A stretch of DNA of 64,000 nt from Orobanche coerulescens (GCA_033398695.1 CM065814.1:106270501-106334500), one strand, 5' to 3'; positions 45,398 to 55,360 are shown, counted from the stretch's first letter. Notes: generated from the sequence alone by a model not told the origin. Numbers and translations: made by a program.

Positions 45398-45615
45398 TGT
45401 TATAATAAGCCTTGAAAGTGACATTTCAATTATCCTTTTGTTTTTATATAGTGTGAATGACTATTATACCCCTGATGTAAATATGTAATTACGATTGTGC
45501 CATCTGAAGTTTTCCTATAAATAGGACTTCAGTTATTAATGAAAAATATACCTGAAAATCATTCTCTCTATTCTCTCTCTAAATTTTCTCTCTCTATTAT
45601 TTCGATTTCATAACA
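45398..45615 (+). repeat. Element H 5' LTR
   Basis: 218 bp, ATAACA/TGTTAT terminal inversion, TATAAATA at 45516, and a CT-rich segment (CTCTCTATTCTCTCTC) before the end. A sharp R-U5 of under 100 bp, as in small-LTR elements. Confidence 0.95.
45516..45523 (+). promoter_or_regulatory. TATA box of element H LTR
   Basis: TATAAATA followed by GGACTTCAG, 92 bp before the LTR end. Confidence 0.75.
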
Positions 45616-45632
45616 CGTTATCAGCACGACTC
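45616..45632 (+). other. Primer-site-position sequence of element H
   Basis: CGTTATCAGCACGACTC immediately after the LTR. It is not the usual 3'-end initiator-Met match. The primer tRNA is not identified. Confidence 0.5.
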
Positions 45633-45904
45633 TAACCAAATGAGTAATATGTTGAGAGTATGCTCTACAGTTGCATCGTATAGATGATCCTCTGTATCAG
45701 AAATCAAATTATTAATAATCATTAATTTTAGATCCATATCCCTTCAATAATTTTCAAAGTTCATCAAAAAAACACAAACAGCCACTACTTCCACATCCCA
45801 CAAAACCCCAGTTCTCAAACACCCAAACCCCCCATAACCATCACACCCAATCACTAACAAACAGTAGAATACAAATACCAATTACAAGATGTACGACGTC
45901 GTAC

Positions 45905-46127
45905 CGGCACAAGTCCTCTCCTTCATCAATTTGTAAATCAAAACTCCAGTTCCGATCGAGTGAACAACCTCCGCCGCCACAAACAGATTATCGTGATCGT
46001 GGACAATCGCGCGGAGGAGAACTAGCGCCGCCATGCCGCTAACCACCGCCAGAAATGCCTTCACCTTCGGCGGCTGCCGCCGCACCCACGTCGCCACAGC
46101 TTGGATCGGCCTCCTCGGCGCCTTCAT
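45905..46127 (-). pseudogene. Captured first exon of an ERD2-like ER-lumen receptor family gene
   Basis: On the minus strand an ATG at 46127 opens MKAPRRPIQAVATWVRRQPP, then KVKAFLAVVSGMAALVLL (a membrane segment), VHDHDNLFVAAEVVHSIGTG (start of a second membrane segment) and LIYKLMKERTCAG, ending at a donor-like G then GTACGA. This is the start of the plant ERD2-like (ER_lumen_recept) proteins, multi-pass membrane proteins of ER/Golgi retrieval. The rest of the protein is absent, as only the H LTR lies beyond. The frame continues upstream of the ATG for 42 codons rich in Gly, Thr and Pro, probably the former 5' region. High G+C compared with its AT-rich surroundings also marks it as foreign to H. 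No stop lies in the exon, so capture is recent. Confidence 0.72.
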
Positions 46128-46380
46128 AATTGTACACGAGGTCTCTCCCCCTTCGGTGGTGGCTGGTTCCCCTGCGGCGGTCGGCGTTCTGTTCCCGGAG
46201 GTCCTTGCGGATCCTCCTGCCTCGGTCACCGCCTCGGATCCTCCTGGCGGCAAGCTCTCGAGTGGGATGGTGGTCGGTAGTTCCGCCGCGTCGGAGCCTC
46301 CGGTTGCTCCTTCTGCTCCGTTGGTGCGCCTTGGTGTGGCCTCTGCCGTTGGTGAGGTATTTTTTTTTATCTCTCCTTGT
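46128..46380 (-). other. G+C-rich flank of the ERD2-like exon
   Basis: Sequence upstream of the ERD2-like ATG stays G+C-rich, open in several frames, and ends at GCCGTTGGTGAG/GTATTT near 46354. I cannot decide between a captured 5' untranslated region on the minus strand and an unrelated exon on the plus strand. A 31-bp poly-A tract follows at 46412-46442. Confidence 0.35.
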
Positions 46381-46409
46381 CAATAATTATACACATATGT
46401 TACAGAAAC

Positions 46410-46411
<2 letters not shown>

Positions 46412-46442
<31 letters not shown>
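46412..46442. repeat. Poly-A tract
   Basis: 31 consecutive A on the plus strand, on the upstream side of the ERD2-like capture. On the minus strand it is poly-T, so it is not the tail of the captured gene. Confidence 0.9.
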
Positions 46443-46444
<2 letters not shown>

Positions 46445-46949
46445 AGAAAGGATGAAGGTGACAAAGACGGTAAAGAAATAAGGTGAACAAGATGCACACT
46501 CACGGACGTAATTGAAGTTGAAAAATAAAATAAATATATATAAGGTTGGGATGGGAATTGTGTCCGCAAACAAACAAAAATGAAAAGACTTGTACGAAGC
46601 AAAACAATCAACCACATCTATATTATAAAATAGAATAAAATAATCTTATAGTTTATTAAATTATGAATTTAGTTTCCTCACATATAATAAGCATATATTA
46701 TCGGAATTAATTTTTCTTGATACCACCGTGATCCATTCTACGAGACCTTCAATTTGACACTAATATTGATATGAGTGTCAACTCTTTTCATATATGATAT
46801 TATTAAATTTATTAGAAAGTACGAATTAATATCCAACTCCGGAAATCGCAAATATTTATGAATACATACCCTTACACATGCTATTAACGGCAGTCGATAT
46901 TTCGACCTATACCTTGACAATGACTATTTTGAGAAATTGATTGGACGAT

Positions 46950-47415
46950 CCTGCTCTGGTAGAAGCAGTTAATTATTTTGCAGTTTAAATTATGTCTCTT
47001 ACTTATCTCAAAGTGGTGGTTTAAAACCACATATTTATTGCGTTTATTTTATATAATTATAATACCTCCCATGTGATGAGTTCAATTATCACAAGACGGA
47101 TGGTTTTACATGTACGCAATTTATATATTATATATCACCATCGTGGTTGGTTATACCACATGAATGGTTCATAAATCCTGCTCTCGAAGAAGAAGCAGTT
47201 GATAAAAATAAATCCTACTCTGGAGAAGTAGTTGATCGATTATCTAAATCCTGCTCTCGAAGAAGAAGTAGTTGATAAAAATAAATCCTACTCTGGAGAA
47301 GTAGTTGATCGATTTCCTGCTCTGAAGAAGCAGTTGAAAGAAATAAATCCTACTCTGAAGAAGTAGTTGATCAATGATTCAAATCATGCTCTCGAAGAAG
47401 AAGCAATTGATGGAT
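46950..47415. repeat. Short tandem repeats with CTGCTCT...GAAGAAGCAGTTGAT
   Basis: Seven or eight units of 45-60 bp, each CCTGCTCTCGAAGAAGAAG or CCTACTCTGGAGAAGTAG followed by AGTTGATxxAT and AAATAAAT, run from 46950 to 47415. Each unit forms a small hairpin (CTGCT...AGCAG or CTACT...AGTAG), with paired changes in the two arms. Confidence 0.85.
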
Positions 47416-47877
47416 ATAATATCCGATCTCCATGATTAAACACGAATAGAGAAAACTAAGCAAGTGATACCATAAACTATCACCGATTAATTAAAGAAAA
47501 TCCCATGGAAACTGCAAGATGGAATCATTTGACAAGTGATATGGAAAATATCACTGGAACATAATTGCTCAATAAATCACACGTTGATTATATCACATGG
47601 TGGGATCATTGAAATCATATTGATTGGCAATATTCATGGGAAAACATATATCACATATTTGTGAAAATATTGTATTTGCATAAAAGCAAATGATGGTCTT
47701 ATTATTGCTGAAGAAGCACACAATAAATAAGTGAAATATCGAAACTAGCTGAAAGGCAGTAAACACTCGACAATATGAAACGCGAAAAAGAAAATACATA
47801 TGAAACCCATAAAAAGAAAAGGGGTGCGTCTCGAGAGTATAAAACTCCGTAACTCTGCCACCCCCTGGCATAAGGGT

Positions 47878-48546
47878 TTATAATGAAAGATCTAAATGAT
47901 CTAAACTTCTTTTCCGTTTGGCGCCAATAGCCTGTGGCTGATGAGCTTTGACTTCCAAATTCTTAACTGAAATATATGCCTGAAACTTTATAAGTAGATC
48001 AGCAACAGTATCAGCACATATTATTATATCTCGTGATGGCTGAGATATAAACTTGTGATCTACTCCTTGATCCAGAAAGGCAAGCAAATCGCTGAAGAAA
48101 TTATTAATATTCAACAAACCTATAGGTTTGGTATGGAAGTCCCGCTCAGCCCATGACGTGATGTTGAATATCTCATTGAGTGTGTCGTAGCCACCTGGGA
48201 GAACAATAAAGGCATCACTATTATTCACCACATACATCAAACTATCATGCACAGACTGTGTTTGAAGCATCAACCCAGTTGAACCCCCTATACTACTGGT
48301 TCTAACTGTGGGATAGTGTAAGGCACTTGTTACTCTTATTCTCCCATTTTGTGCAGCCTCTAAAAGATAACCCAAAAATCTATAATTACTCCCACCATAC
48401 AATATATCGATTTTGTGTTTTCCTAATTCTTTTACGAATTGATATGCCATATCTATATGCTGGATATGACCTATCAGTTTGGATCCACCTAAAATACATA
48501 TAGTTTTAATTGGATGAGATCTATATGAGGATTCTGAGAACTCCAT
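47878..48546 (-). CDS. LOG-like (cytokinin nucleoside-monophosphate phosphoribohydrolase family) ORF
   Basis: An uninterrupted minus-strand ORF of 222 codons, with ATG at 48546. Fold landmarks in order: TICILGGS (15-22), KHKIDILYGGSN (43-54), ALHYPTV (75-81), SDAFIVLPGGYDTLNEIF (110-127), KPIGLLNINNFFSDLLAFLD (140-159), and VDHKFISQPSRDIII (162-176). This is the order of LOG proteins, which release free cytokinin from its nucleotide. The signature PGGxGTxxE appears as PGGYDTLNE: Gly is replaced by Asp while the Glu is kept. The Arg expected in the helix near residues 100-104 is absent (VHDSLMYV). Activity is therefore doubtful. An extra C-terminus has a basic AKRKR patch. Plant LOG genes have several introns; this has none, so it came through RNA or from a non-plant source. 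It lies antisense to element H, 279 bp downstream of the ORF at 48826-49356. Confidence 0.72.
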   Translation of the reverse strand: MEFSESSYRSHPIKTICILGGSKLIGHIQHIDMAYQFVKELGKHKIDILYGGSNYRFLGYLLEAAQNGRIRVTSALHYPTVRTSSIGGSTGLMLQTQSVHDSLMYVVNNSDAFIVLPGGYDTLNEIFNITSWAERDFHTKPIGLLNINNFFSDLLAFLDQGVDHKFISQPSRDIIICADTVADLLIKFQAYISVKNLEVKAHQPQAIGAKRKRSLDHLDLSL

Positions 48547-48825
48547 CTTTCTACACTAGACCTTCAAAATACTTTTATGAGAGATACATTTTCTAATTTG
48601 TGGATCCCAAATTTAAAGAACAAATTTCTTGCTAAACGACAAATGACTTCACTATTTTCATTGAAAATGGAGCGGCAGATAAGTCATTACTTTTGACAAA
48701 ATTTCAAAAGAAAACGAAAGATATGATATTATATTTTTCAATGAAAATGACGTTATCGATCGGCAGCTGAGAAATTTAAATATTGGAAAATAATATTCAT
48801 CAACTTGCATTATTTTTCTATTACC
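48547..48825 (-). other. Spacer between the two antisense ORFs of element H
   Basis: AT-rich, no ORF. Two direct copies of a TTTTCAWTGAAAATG motif, each followed within about 20 bp by GCGGCAG or TCGGCAG (48653-48675, 48738-48767). Such paired motifs could be promoter elements for the LOG-like ORF, but nothing proves it. Confidence 0.4.
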
Positions 48826-49356
48826 TTATATCAACTTTGATAGAACGGACTTACAAACTGGATCTTTTGAGATTAATTTTTCATGACTATAACATTCCCG
48901 TTCATCCTTAAATTGTATCCACAAAGCCATTAGTTCACGATGAACGTATCTACTGGGATGTGCATCAAGAATCTGTTGGATATCATGCTCCATAGATTCC
49001 TTACTCAATCCATCCTTGATAAATGCTATTTTATCTTCTCGATTTTTTGATACAAACCCCACAGATTTGTATCGTGTGTCACATATCCACCGAGCACATT
49101 TATAGCACCCACCTAATCTTTTTGCTCTCCGTTTCTTTGCAAAACTACTCTTACCTGTACCTGGCATGTACTTAAATGAATTTGAAAATTCGCCAGATAA
49201 TCGAACTTGTGCTTCGATCAACCATCGAATATCTTCTGGGATGCCATTTCTCATTAGCACCCTTAATCTTTCGAGTCGAGCTCGATAAATTCTTTTTATG
49301 ATATTCACTGAAAGAGATGGATAATATTTACGAAGATTCGAAAGCATTGAATCCAT
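48826..49356 (-). CDS. 176-residue basic Cys-containing ORF, resembling plant-virus nucleic-acid-binding proteins
   Basis: An uninterrupted minus-strand ORF with ATG at 49356. The N-terminal part is helical and Arg-rich (KRIYRARLERLRVLMRN). A basic stretch at about 74-80 (KKRRAKR) is followed by LGGCYKCARWIC (C84, C87, C92), then KNREDKIAFIKDG. A basic run directly before a Cys-x2-Cys finger in a protein of this size is the layout of the small 3'-proximal RNA-binding proteins of carlaviruses and vitiviruses, some of which suppress RNA silencing. The full four-Cys pattern of those proteins is not present, so this is a resemblance only. A TATA box lies just upstream (49408-49416). It is in tandem with the LOG-like ORF. 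A captured plant gene of unknown function is the main alternative. Confidence 0.5.
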   Translation of the reverse strand: MDSMLSNLRKYYPSLSVNIIKRIYRARLERLRVLMRNGIPEDIRWLIEAQVRLSGEFSNSFKYMPGTGKSSFAKKRRAKRLGGCYKCARWICDTRYKSVGFVSKNREDKIAFIKDGLSKESMEHDIQQILDAHPSRYVHRELMALWIQFKDERECYSHEKLISKDPVCKSVLSKLI

Positions 49357-49407
49357 TATGATATTCAGACCCTCGATATGGGTGAATTTTGTGAATACAA
49401 TGATAAT

Positions 49408-49416
49408 CTATTTATA
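49408..49416 (-). promoter_or_regulatory. Antisense TATA box upstream of the 176-residue ORF
   Basis: On the minus strand TATAAATAG lies about 52 bp before the ATG at 49356, a spacing that would give a leader of about 20-30 nt. It suggests an independent promoter inside element H. Confidence 0.5.
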
Positions 49417-50352
49417 GATTGGAATTACGCGTATGAGATTTGACTCCGCGTCCTGAAGCGTATGAACTACGGCTCTATATTTGAATAATGAACATAATAT
49501 GACATGTGGGAGCAGCGACTCCATGTTGATAATGATGTGCAATAATGGCACCGAAAGATGATGTGATATGCCGGTAAAATATCTATATGGTGATATAGAC
49601 ACATCATCTTCAAATATTTGTTCTCGATTAATATCAATACTAGCCAATATTGGGAATGAATCCCTAATAAATTTGGAATATATTAAGGGGGAGTATGGGC
49701 CCACTTCCTCTACATGTGAACTACTAGATATTATGGATCCACTAGATAGTCACATGTTTATATGACTCGTAATCAGAAATTTACGAGATGATTTGCTCAC
49801 GGTTTGAGCATATATTCCATATCAGATTGAGCTAGTAATATATCCCAAATAAATTTTTATAGATCCGATAAAGGATCAAGATATGCGCATACGAGTGGGA
49901 TATCAATTGGCATACTATTTGAAGTCCTCCAGCCAATATCGAGAACATAATATATAAACTCCCATGACTGAAGATGAATACTGAGATACTGGCATATGTG
50001 TTTGGTGCTCAAGAAATCTCTCAGCATGAGGGGGAGTATTGGTAGTTGGAAATATGCAAAATGCATCACATTATATCCTCACAATTATATGAACATGAAG
50101 TTCAAAGATGCATGATAGATTATTAATCTTTGATACCAACTACAACTGCTTTGATAAATACATAATAATTCCCCGAATATAAATCAAAGCAAATGATAAA
50201 AGGAGGCATATACTTTTGAGAAGTATGTAGACATAACCACAATGTGTAATTCCAATGGATGATTGATAATGAGATATCTCGGCAAGTTATATTGCCATGG
50301 GGAAATAAATATTAAAAGGTGTCAACACAATATAGCGCTATGAATAAATGAA
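49417..50352. other. Element H interior without recognised coding sequence
   Basis: AT-rich sequence with AAGGGGGAGTATGGGCCC (49684) and GAGGGGGAGTATTGG (50029), purine tracts of polypurine-tract type in copia elements, suggesting that this is old 3' internal sequence of the ancestor. No frame with a domain on either strand. Confidence 0.4.
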
Positions 50353-50590
50353 GATATCAATGATTGGAAAGAGAATATCGATAAATGATATGAGGATATC
50401 CATGACTGTGAAATATGGATATTGGAAATGAGGATATTAAAATCCATGATTTGTGAAAATGAGGATATCAATGATTGGAAAGAGGATATCGATAAATGAT
50501 ATGAGGATATCCATGACTGTGAAATATGGATATTGGAAATGAGGATATTAAAATCCATGATTTGTGAAAATGAGGATATTGAAATCCATC
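50353..50590. repeat. 111-bp tandem duplication with GAGGATAT/ATATCC motifs
   Basis: Units begin GATATCAATGATTGGAAAGA at 50353 and 50464. Inside each unit GAGGATAT and GGATATTGGAAATGAGGATA recur, so the repeat is itself built of smaller units. Confidence 0.9.
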
Positions 50591-50729
50591 GAAATTGAAA
50601 TATATGCCCTTATAATAAAATGAAATATATGGGCTTACTGAAAGTGACTCGTAAGGAGATTTTGAACATATTATCAGTGCGTGCGATACCAAAACGTTGT
50701 GAACGAAAATTATATCTTTGTACTCTTTT

Positions 50730-51480
50730 CCTTGATCGAGGTTTTATCCCACCGGGTTTTCCCAAAGAAGGTTTTTAACGAGGCACCTAATCACAACAAA
50801 TATGGAATCTGCAAAGAAATTTGGAATATATCGCAAAGAATATGAGTTCGATATTACAAATTGCACTGAAGATGATACTCATACTAATCCCTGGAGGATT
50901 ATTGAAATGCATGGGGCATATTTATAAAATACGCGTTGCACTCTTTTTCCCTTGACTGAGGTTTTGTCCCAATGGGTTTTCCTAGCAAGGTTTTTAACGA
51001 GGCAACTGGAATGGCGTATTAGTATGAATAATGTACTCTTTTTCCTTCATTAGGATTTTTCCCACCGGGTTTTTCCTAATAACGTTTTAATGAGGCATAT
51101 TCATGACATAATGAGGAACACTACAAAGATCAAGATTATTCCTCAAAGTTTGAAAACGGAAGGGGTAGTTGTACTCTTTTTCCTTCGATCAAGTTTTTCC
51201 CACTGGGTTTTCTTGACAAGGTTTTAATGAGGCAACACATGGATACTCCAACGAATGATATACATGACAGATTCACTCAGTTTTTATCCCACGAGGTTTT
51301 ACTGAGACGGCACAAGAATATTCATACAAGAACTATCGAGATAAGGGGGAGCAAATTTACGAGATCACCGATTGCTGAAGTTTTTATCCAACGGAGATTT
51401 CCTACCAACATTATGATGCAACATGATATGATTGCCACAAGCTCCAATACAAACAGTTTGAAAGTTTTTCTCCCATTGGG
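50730..51480 (+). repeat. Diverged repeats with CTCTTTTTCC...GGTTTTTAACGAGGCA
   Basis: Five to six units contain CTCTTTTTCCTT, CCCACYGGGTTTTCC and AAGGTTTTTAACGAGGCA (50736, 50939, 51023, 51172, later ones worn). This motif set is familiar from the 3' noncoding region of plant Ty1/copia elements. Confidence 0.7.
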
Positions 51481-51535
51481 TTTTTCTTCAAACTAGTTCA
51501 GTAGATATTTATGTAAATAGTCATTCAAGAGGGAG

Positions 51536-51753
51536 TGTTATAATAAGCCTTGAAAGTGACATTTCAATTACCCTTTTATTTTTATATAGTGTGAATGACT
51601 ATTATACCCCTGATGTAAATATGTAATTACGATTGTGCCATCTGAAGTTTTCCTATAAATAGGACTTCAGTTATTAATGAAAAATATACCTGAAAATCAT
51701 TCTCTCTATTCTCTCTCTAAATTTTCTCTCTCTATTATTTCGATTTCATAACA
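51536..51753 (+). repeat. Element H 3' LTR
   Basis: 218 bp, same length as the 5' LTR, with only about three differing bases (for example TACCCTTTTA for TATCCTTTTG). GTTTA follows. Confidence 0.95.
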
Positions 51754-51758
51754 GTTTA

Positions 51759-52762
51759 GGCTATTCTGATTAATCATAGAGGAACGAAAACATGATTTTG
51801 CAATTGAATCTATTAAAATAGTTTTTACCGCAAAGTGACTGATAAAAGTCGTCAACGAGTCTCATTAAATATTTTGATGTTATTTCAATTGTAATAGGTA
51901 TTATTGGCAGCCGTTAAATAGTCGTGGTTAGGGTTGTATAAATCAAAACATATTTTATGCTTGTATTACCTAATTTTCTGGTTTTTATCTATGAGAATAT
52001 TTAATTCATTTGTCACATATTTTGCATATTTATTCACGTTGTGGTTATGCAAATGTTGTCTAATTACTTTATATTGTAGATAATGTGGTGTGTCGTGTCA
52101 CACAGAAGATCACATTATCGGTTCCTTATATAGTAGTAATTAGTTCACAACCTATATAATATTAGATCGTTATGTGAGAGGTTGTTGTATATAATTGAGA
52201 TTGGTTGGTCTTGACCATTAGCATATATTAGCGTATTCAGTATACGTTGAACATGATCGAGTTGAGATAGATTCTTTTATACTAACTATAAGGAGAACGT
52301 ACATCTCGGACAATTATTATTTCTTAATTCTAGTGATTAATATTCAGTTATATATATTTAATATTTATTTCTTTGATTTATCATGGATGAGAGCCAAAAT
52401 GATTGGCTCAATATGCTCGATATTTTGGGCAATATTATTATTTATATAATAATTAATATTATAGCTAGAAATCGTGTCCTGACCAGTCGGGTTCATGTCC
52501 CTTGAGGCACTCGAAAGGATTATTATATTAAACAATACAGGTGGAAATAATTTTCTAATATAATATTAAAGCTCGAGTGGTATATTCATGTATAACACAT
52601 TAATTAATTAAAAGCTGTCAGTAGCTTAAATTAATTAATGGACATGGATATCTTAAACACGGGAAATAATTAATTCAAAAAGGAGCCCAATTTCGTAATT
52701 TGGGATTTTGGTAGGAAGTGCAATATCAACTTTTAGTGGACTAAGTTGATATTAATAGAGTC
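51759..52762. other. AT-rich flank of element E, probably old copia-like LTR
   Basis: No ORF. Contains AATGTGGTGTGTCGTGTCACAC (in two parts an inversion) near 52082. After element E the flank continues at 61016 and ends at 61660 before a primer-like site, so E probably entered an LTR. Confidence 0.35.
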
Positions 52763-53439
52763 ATTATTGTAATATCCGCAATTTTCGATTTTCGGTAAAT
52801 TTCTTTTTTCGGTCGGAGTCCGTTTTGACGACTCGCTCATGACCGTTTCGTCATTCTGAGAATGATTAATTCTACACTTTTTGACATCCGAGTTCGTTTC
52901 GGTGTCGTTTCGTTGAGTTCTGTGCTTTTTAGCGACTTTTCCGCACTTGAGTTCGATTCTTGTGAATCTCGAAGCTATTGTTCCGAGTTTCCCGCAAGTC
53001 TGTTTAACTTTGTCAGACGTGTTGTGAACTTCGGTTTGGTTATTCGATCACGTATGGTGATTTTCGGGCATTTGGGCCATTTTCGTAATTTCCCAAAGTT
53101 TGGGGTAATTACCTTCCGTTGTCGAATTTCGAGCCTTCGGGTGGTCGGAATTGTGTGTTCTACTAGCTCTTAGATTCGTCTTTGTGAGTACTTCGTAACC
53201 GTATCTTGGTTCGTATTCGAGTTCGGGTTTGGTGTCGTTTTGTTGAATTGGGATTACTAAACGACTTTTCTAAGTATGAGTTCGTCTTTGTTAGATCACC
53301 ATTAATTTTGGTAACTCCAAAAATTATAAATCTTGCAATAGTATAGAACATCGAGTTAGCTTTCCAATGGTTCAAGCGGTGAGTCGGTGAGTCCCACGAG
53401 AGAGTTATGGTCGTTTGATTTTGGCGAGCACTTCCGGGA

Positions 53440-53652
53440 GCCTTTCGGCCGATAAGGGGGTCGATAGACTCTCTGCCCGGCATTACGTATGGGTATCGGT
53501 TGGGCCTATCGGCCGATAGGCTGGCCGATATGTAAATTTCTTCACCTTCGAACTTCCAGAGCCTTTCGGCCGATAAGGGGGTCGATAGACTCTCTCTTAG
53601 GCATTCCGTATGGGTATCGGTTGGGCTATCGGCCGATAGCCGGGCCGATAGG
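53440..53652. repeat. Two tandem units with TATCGGCCGATA palindromes
   Basis: Each unit has TTTCGGCCGATAAGGGGG, then GGTCGATAGACTCTCT, TATGGGTATCGGTTGGG and the perfect 12-bp palindrome TATCGGCCGATA (53507-53518, 53627-53638) followed by a GGCCGATA. The array ends about 20 bp upstream of the TATA box. Copied at 58717-58925. Confidence 0.92.
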
Positions 53653-53668
53653 TTCTCTTGTGTTACAC

Positions 53669-53676
53669 TATAAATG
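53669..53676 (+). promoter_or_regulatory. TATA box of element E 5' LTR
   Basis: TATAAATG after TTACAC, directly downstream of the CGGCCG repeats. Confidence 0.65.
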
Positions 53677-55360
53677 TGTTGTTTTGAGCGTGAACAGCTC
53701 ATTTCCCATTTTTCCACTGCGTCGCGAGAGAGAGGATATAGAGGGGAGAGTTCTTCATCCGGGGTCGATTTTCATCATTTCTTTTCGGTTGTGAGGCTCG
53801 GATAATCAATCTAACGCGTGTTCTACGGATCTTAATACTTGAATCACTCAAGGTAATATCTCTTGAAACCCTACCTTTTTGGATAATTGGGGATTTTGGG
53901 GTTTTGTCCGATTCTTTCCGTTTCGTTGATGGATTCATGATGAATATGATTATTCTTGTTGGTATTCTTAGTTTCCCTACGGATTCATGGTATATTTCGT
54001 GATTTTTACGGAATCGAGAGGGTTTGGTTGTGGTCCGCCCTCGTTGTTATTTTTGTGCGAATATACATGAATCGTAGGCGGGTTTCCGGGTGTATTCCAT
54101 TTCCGTAATCGTTTAGAAGTGGTTGTGATTGTGCTATTCGAATCGTTAGGTTCATTTCCGCCGGTTCCTTGCGGTCGTGTTCAACTCTTCCGTTCCGTTC
54201 GTGTCATCGTCTAATTATTCGAGGCAAGTACCTTGCCCATACTTTTCTCGTTTTATGGATATGATGATCGGTGGTTGTCTTAACGTGTTTGTTTGGTTAT
54301 TTGAAATGAAGTTTCAAAGGATTTCGGTTTGGCCTCGTTAAAGGCTTTCTTTCAAAACGAGTGTGATTTGTGAACGGTGTTTTGAGAATTAATTATGATT
54401 TGGTTATTATGAACATTGAAGGATTTTAGGATAATACTCCTATTGTTTCAGTTATGGAATCGTGTATTCCTTATTTAAACTTGTTATTGTATTTTTGAAG
54501 AGTTTGGTAATGGTGTCGAGTTAATGGCCATCTTTAGTAAGTATTCTTAATGAACTTACATTCTTAGCATGTTAGTATTGCATGAGTAACGTGTGTGTGT
54601 GTATGCTCACTACGGGTTAGATCCGACGGGGTCTCGGTAGGGCTCCACGAAGCTGTGGACCGCGAGCTTGCTTTTAACCACTGTGGGTTAGATCCGACGG
54701 GGTCTCGGCAGGGATCCACGAAGCTGTGGGTCCGCGGTTAATTGTGGTGCATTTTTGCAAATGTGATTCGATATTGGCATTTCCGGAAATGAGTGCTTTT
54801 GAATGGTCTTCATGATTGCATGCATTGACTAAGTGTGTAAGAGGTAAGTTGTTCGTTTGGCTTACTTGGCTAGGATGGCACTAGAGTATTTTGTTGTTTG
54901 TTTTAAATCATTTATTTGTGTATTTTGACGTTGGAAGACGAACCTTGTTGACGTTCGTGTCTTGTGAGTTGATGAGATTTGGGGCTAAAATCCCAATGGT
55001 TTATAAAAGTCGCTTTCTGGATTTGGGGCTAAAATCCCAACGATTTGGTTAATGTCATTTTCCGTAAAGTAAACCTTTGGGCGGTGACCCCTTGTCTTTT
55101 GGTTTTGAAAAGTAGGATTTGATAATCCTAAATTGTTTCTATTAAAACTCTCGATGGCATTCTAAACCGTTTTATAAATTATTCCCATTGATTTATGATA
55201 TTTCGTTTTGAAATGTTTTCTCAAACCCTTGCCTCGGGAAGTACTTTTCGTTTCGTTTGGATCTTTGAGGATCCTCGGTTATTGTTATTCGTGGAATGTG
55301 AAGTGTATGGCTCGTATTTGCACTTTGTATTTGCACTAGCAAAAGCAGTGGAGTTTGCTA

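Larger units (their letters stand above)
45398..51753 (+). mobile_element. Element H: young non-autonomous LTR retrotransposon with antisense cargo
   Basis: Two 218-bp LTRs (45398-45615, 51536-51753) start TGTTATAATAAG and end TTTCATAACA, differing at about three positions, within a perfect GTTTA duplication. A CGTTATCAGCACGACTC sequence follows the left LTR at the primer-site position, and CAAGAGGGAG precedes the right LTR. The 5.9-kb interior has no gag or pol in sense. It has short repeats seen in plant copia-type 3' regions (TTTTCCC...GGTTTTTAACGAGGCA, 50730-51480) and three antisense gene-like segments: ERD2-like exon, LOG-like ORF, and a basic Cys-containing ORF. LTR identity implies recent movement, so the cargo moved recently too. 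Copia ancestry is inferred from LTR size and the 3' repeats. Confidence 0.88.

Noticed and set aside
46039..46486. Arg-rich and Ser/Leu-rich frames overlapping the ERD2-like exon
   Set aside because: They are alternative frames of G+C-rich captured sequence. Only the minus frame with the ERD2-like residues has similarity.
49408..49704. 98-codon minus-strand frame upstream of the 176-residue ORF as a third virus-like gene
   Set aside because: It covers the TATA region, has no recognisable motif, and its composition matches the flanking noncoding DNA.
52862..53938. Frames of 79-184 codons on both strands in the E LTR
   Set aside because: They are broken differently in the 3' LTR copy (58208-59372) and have no domain.
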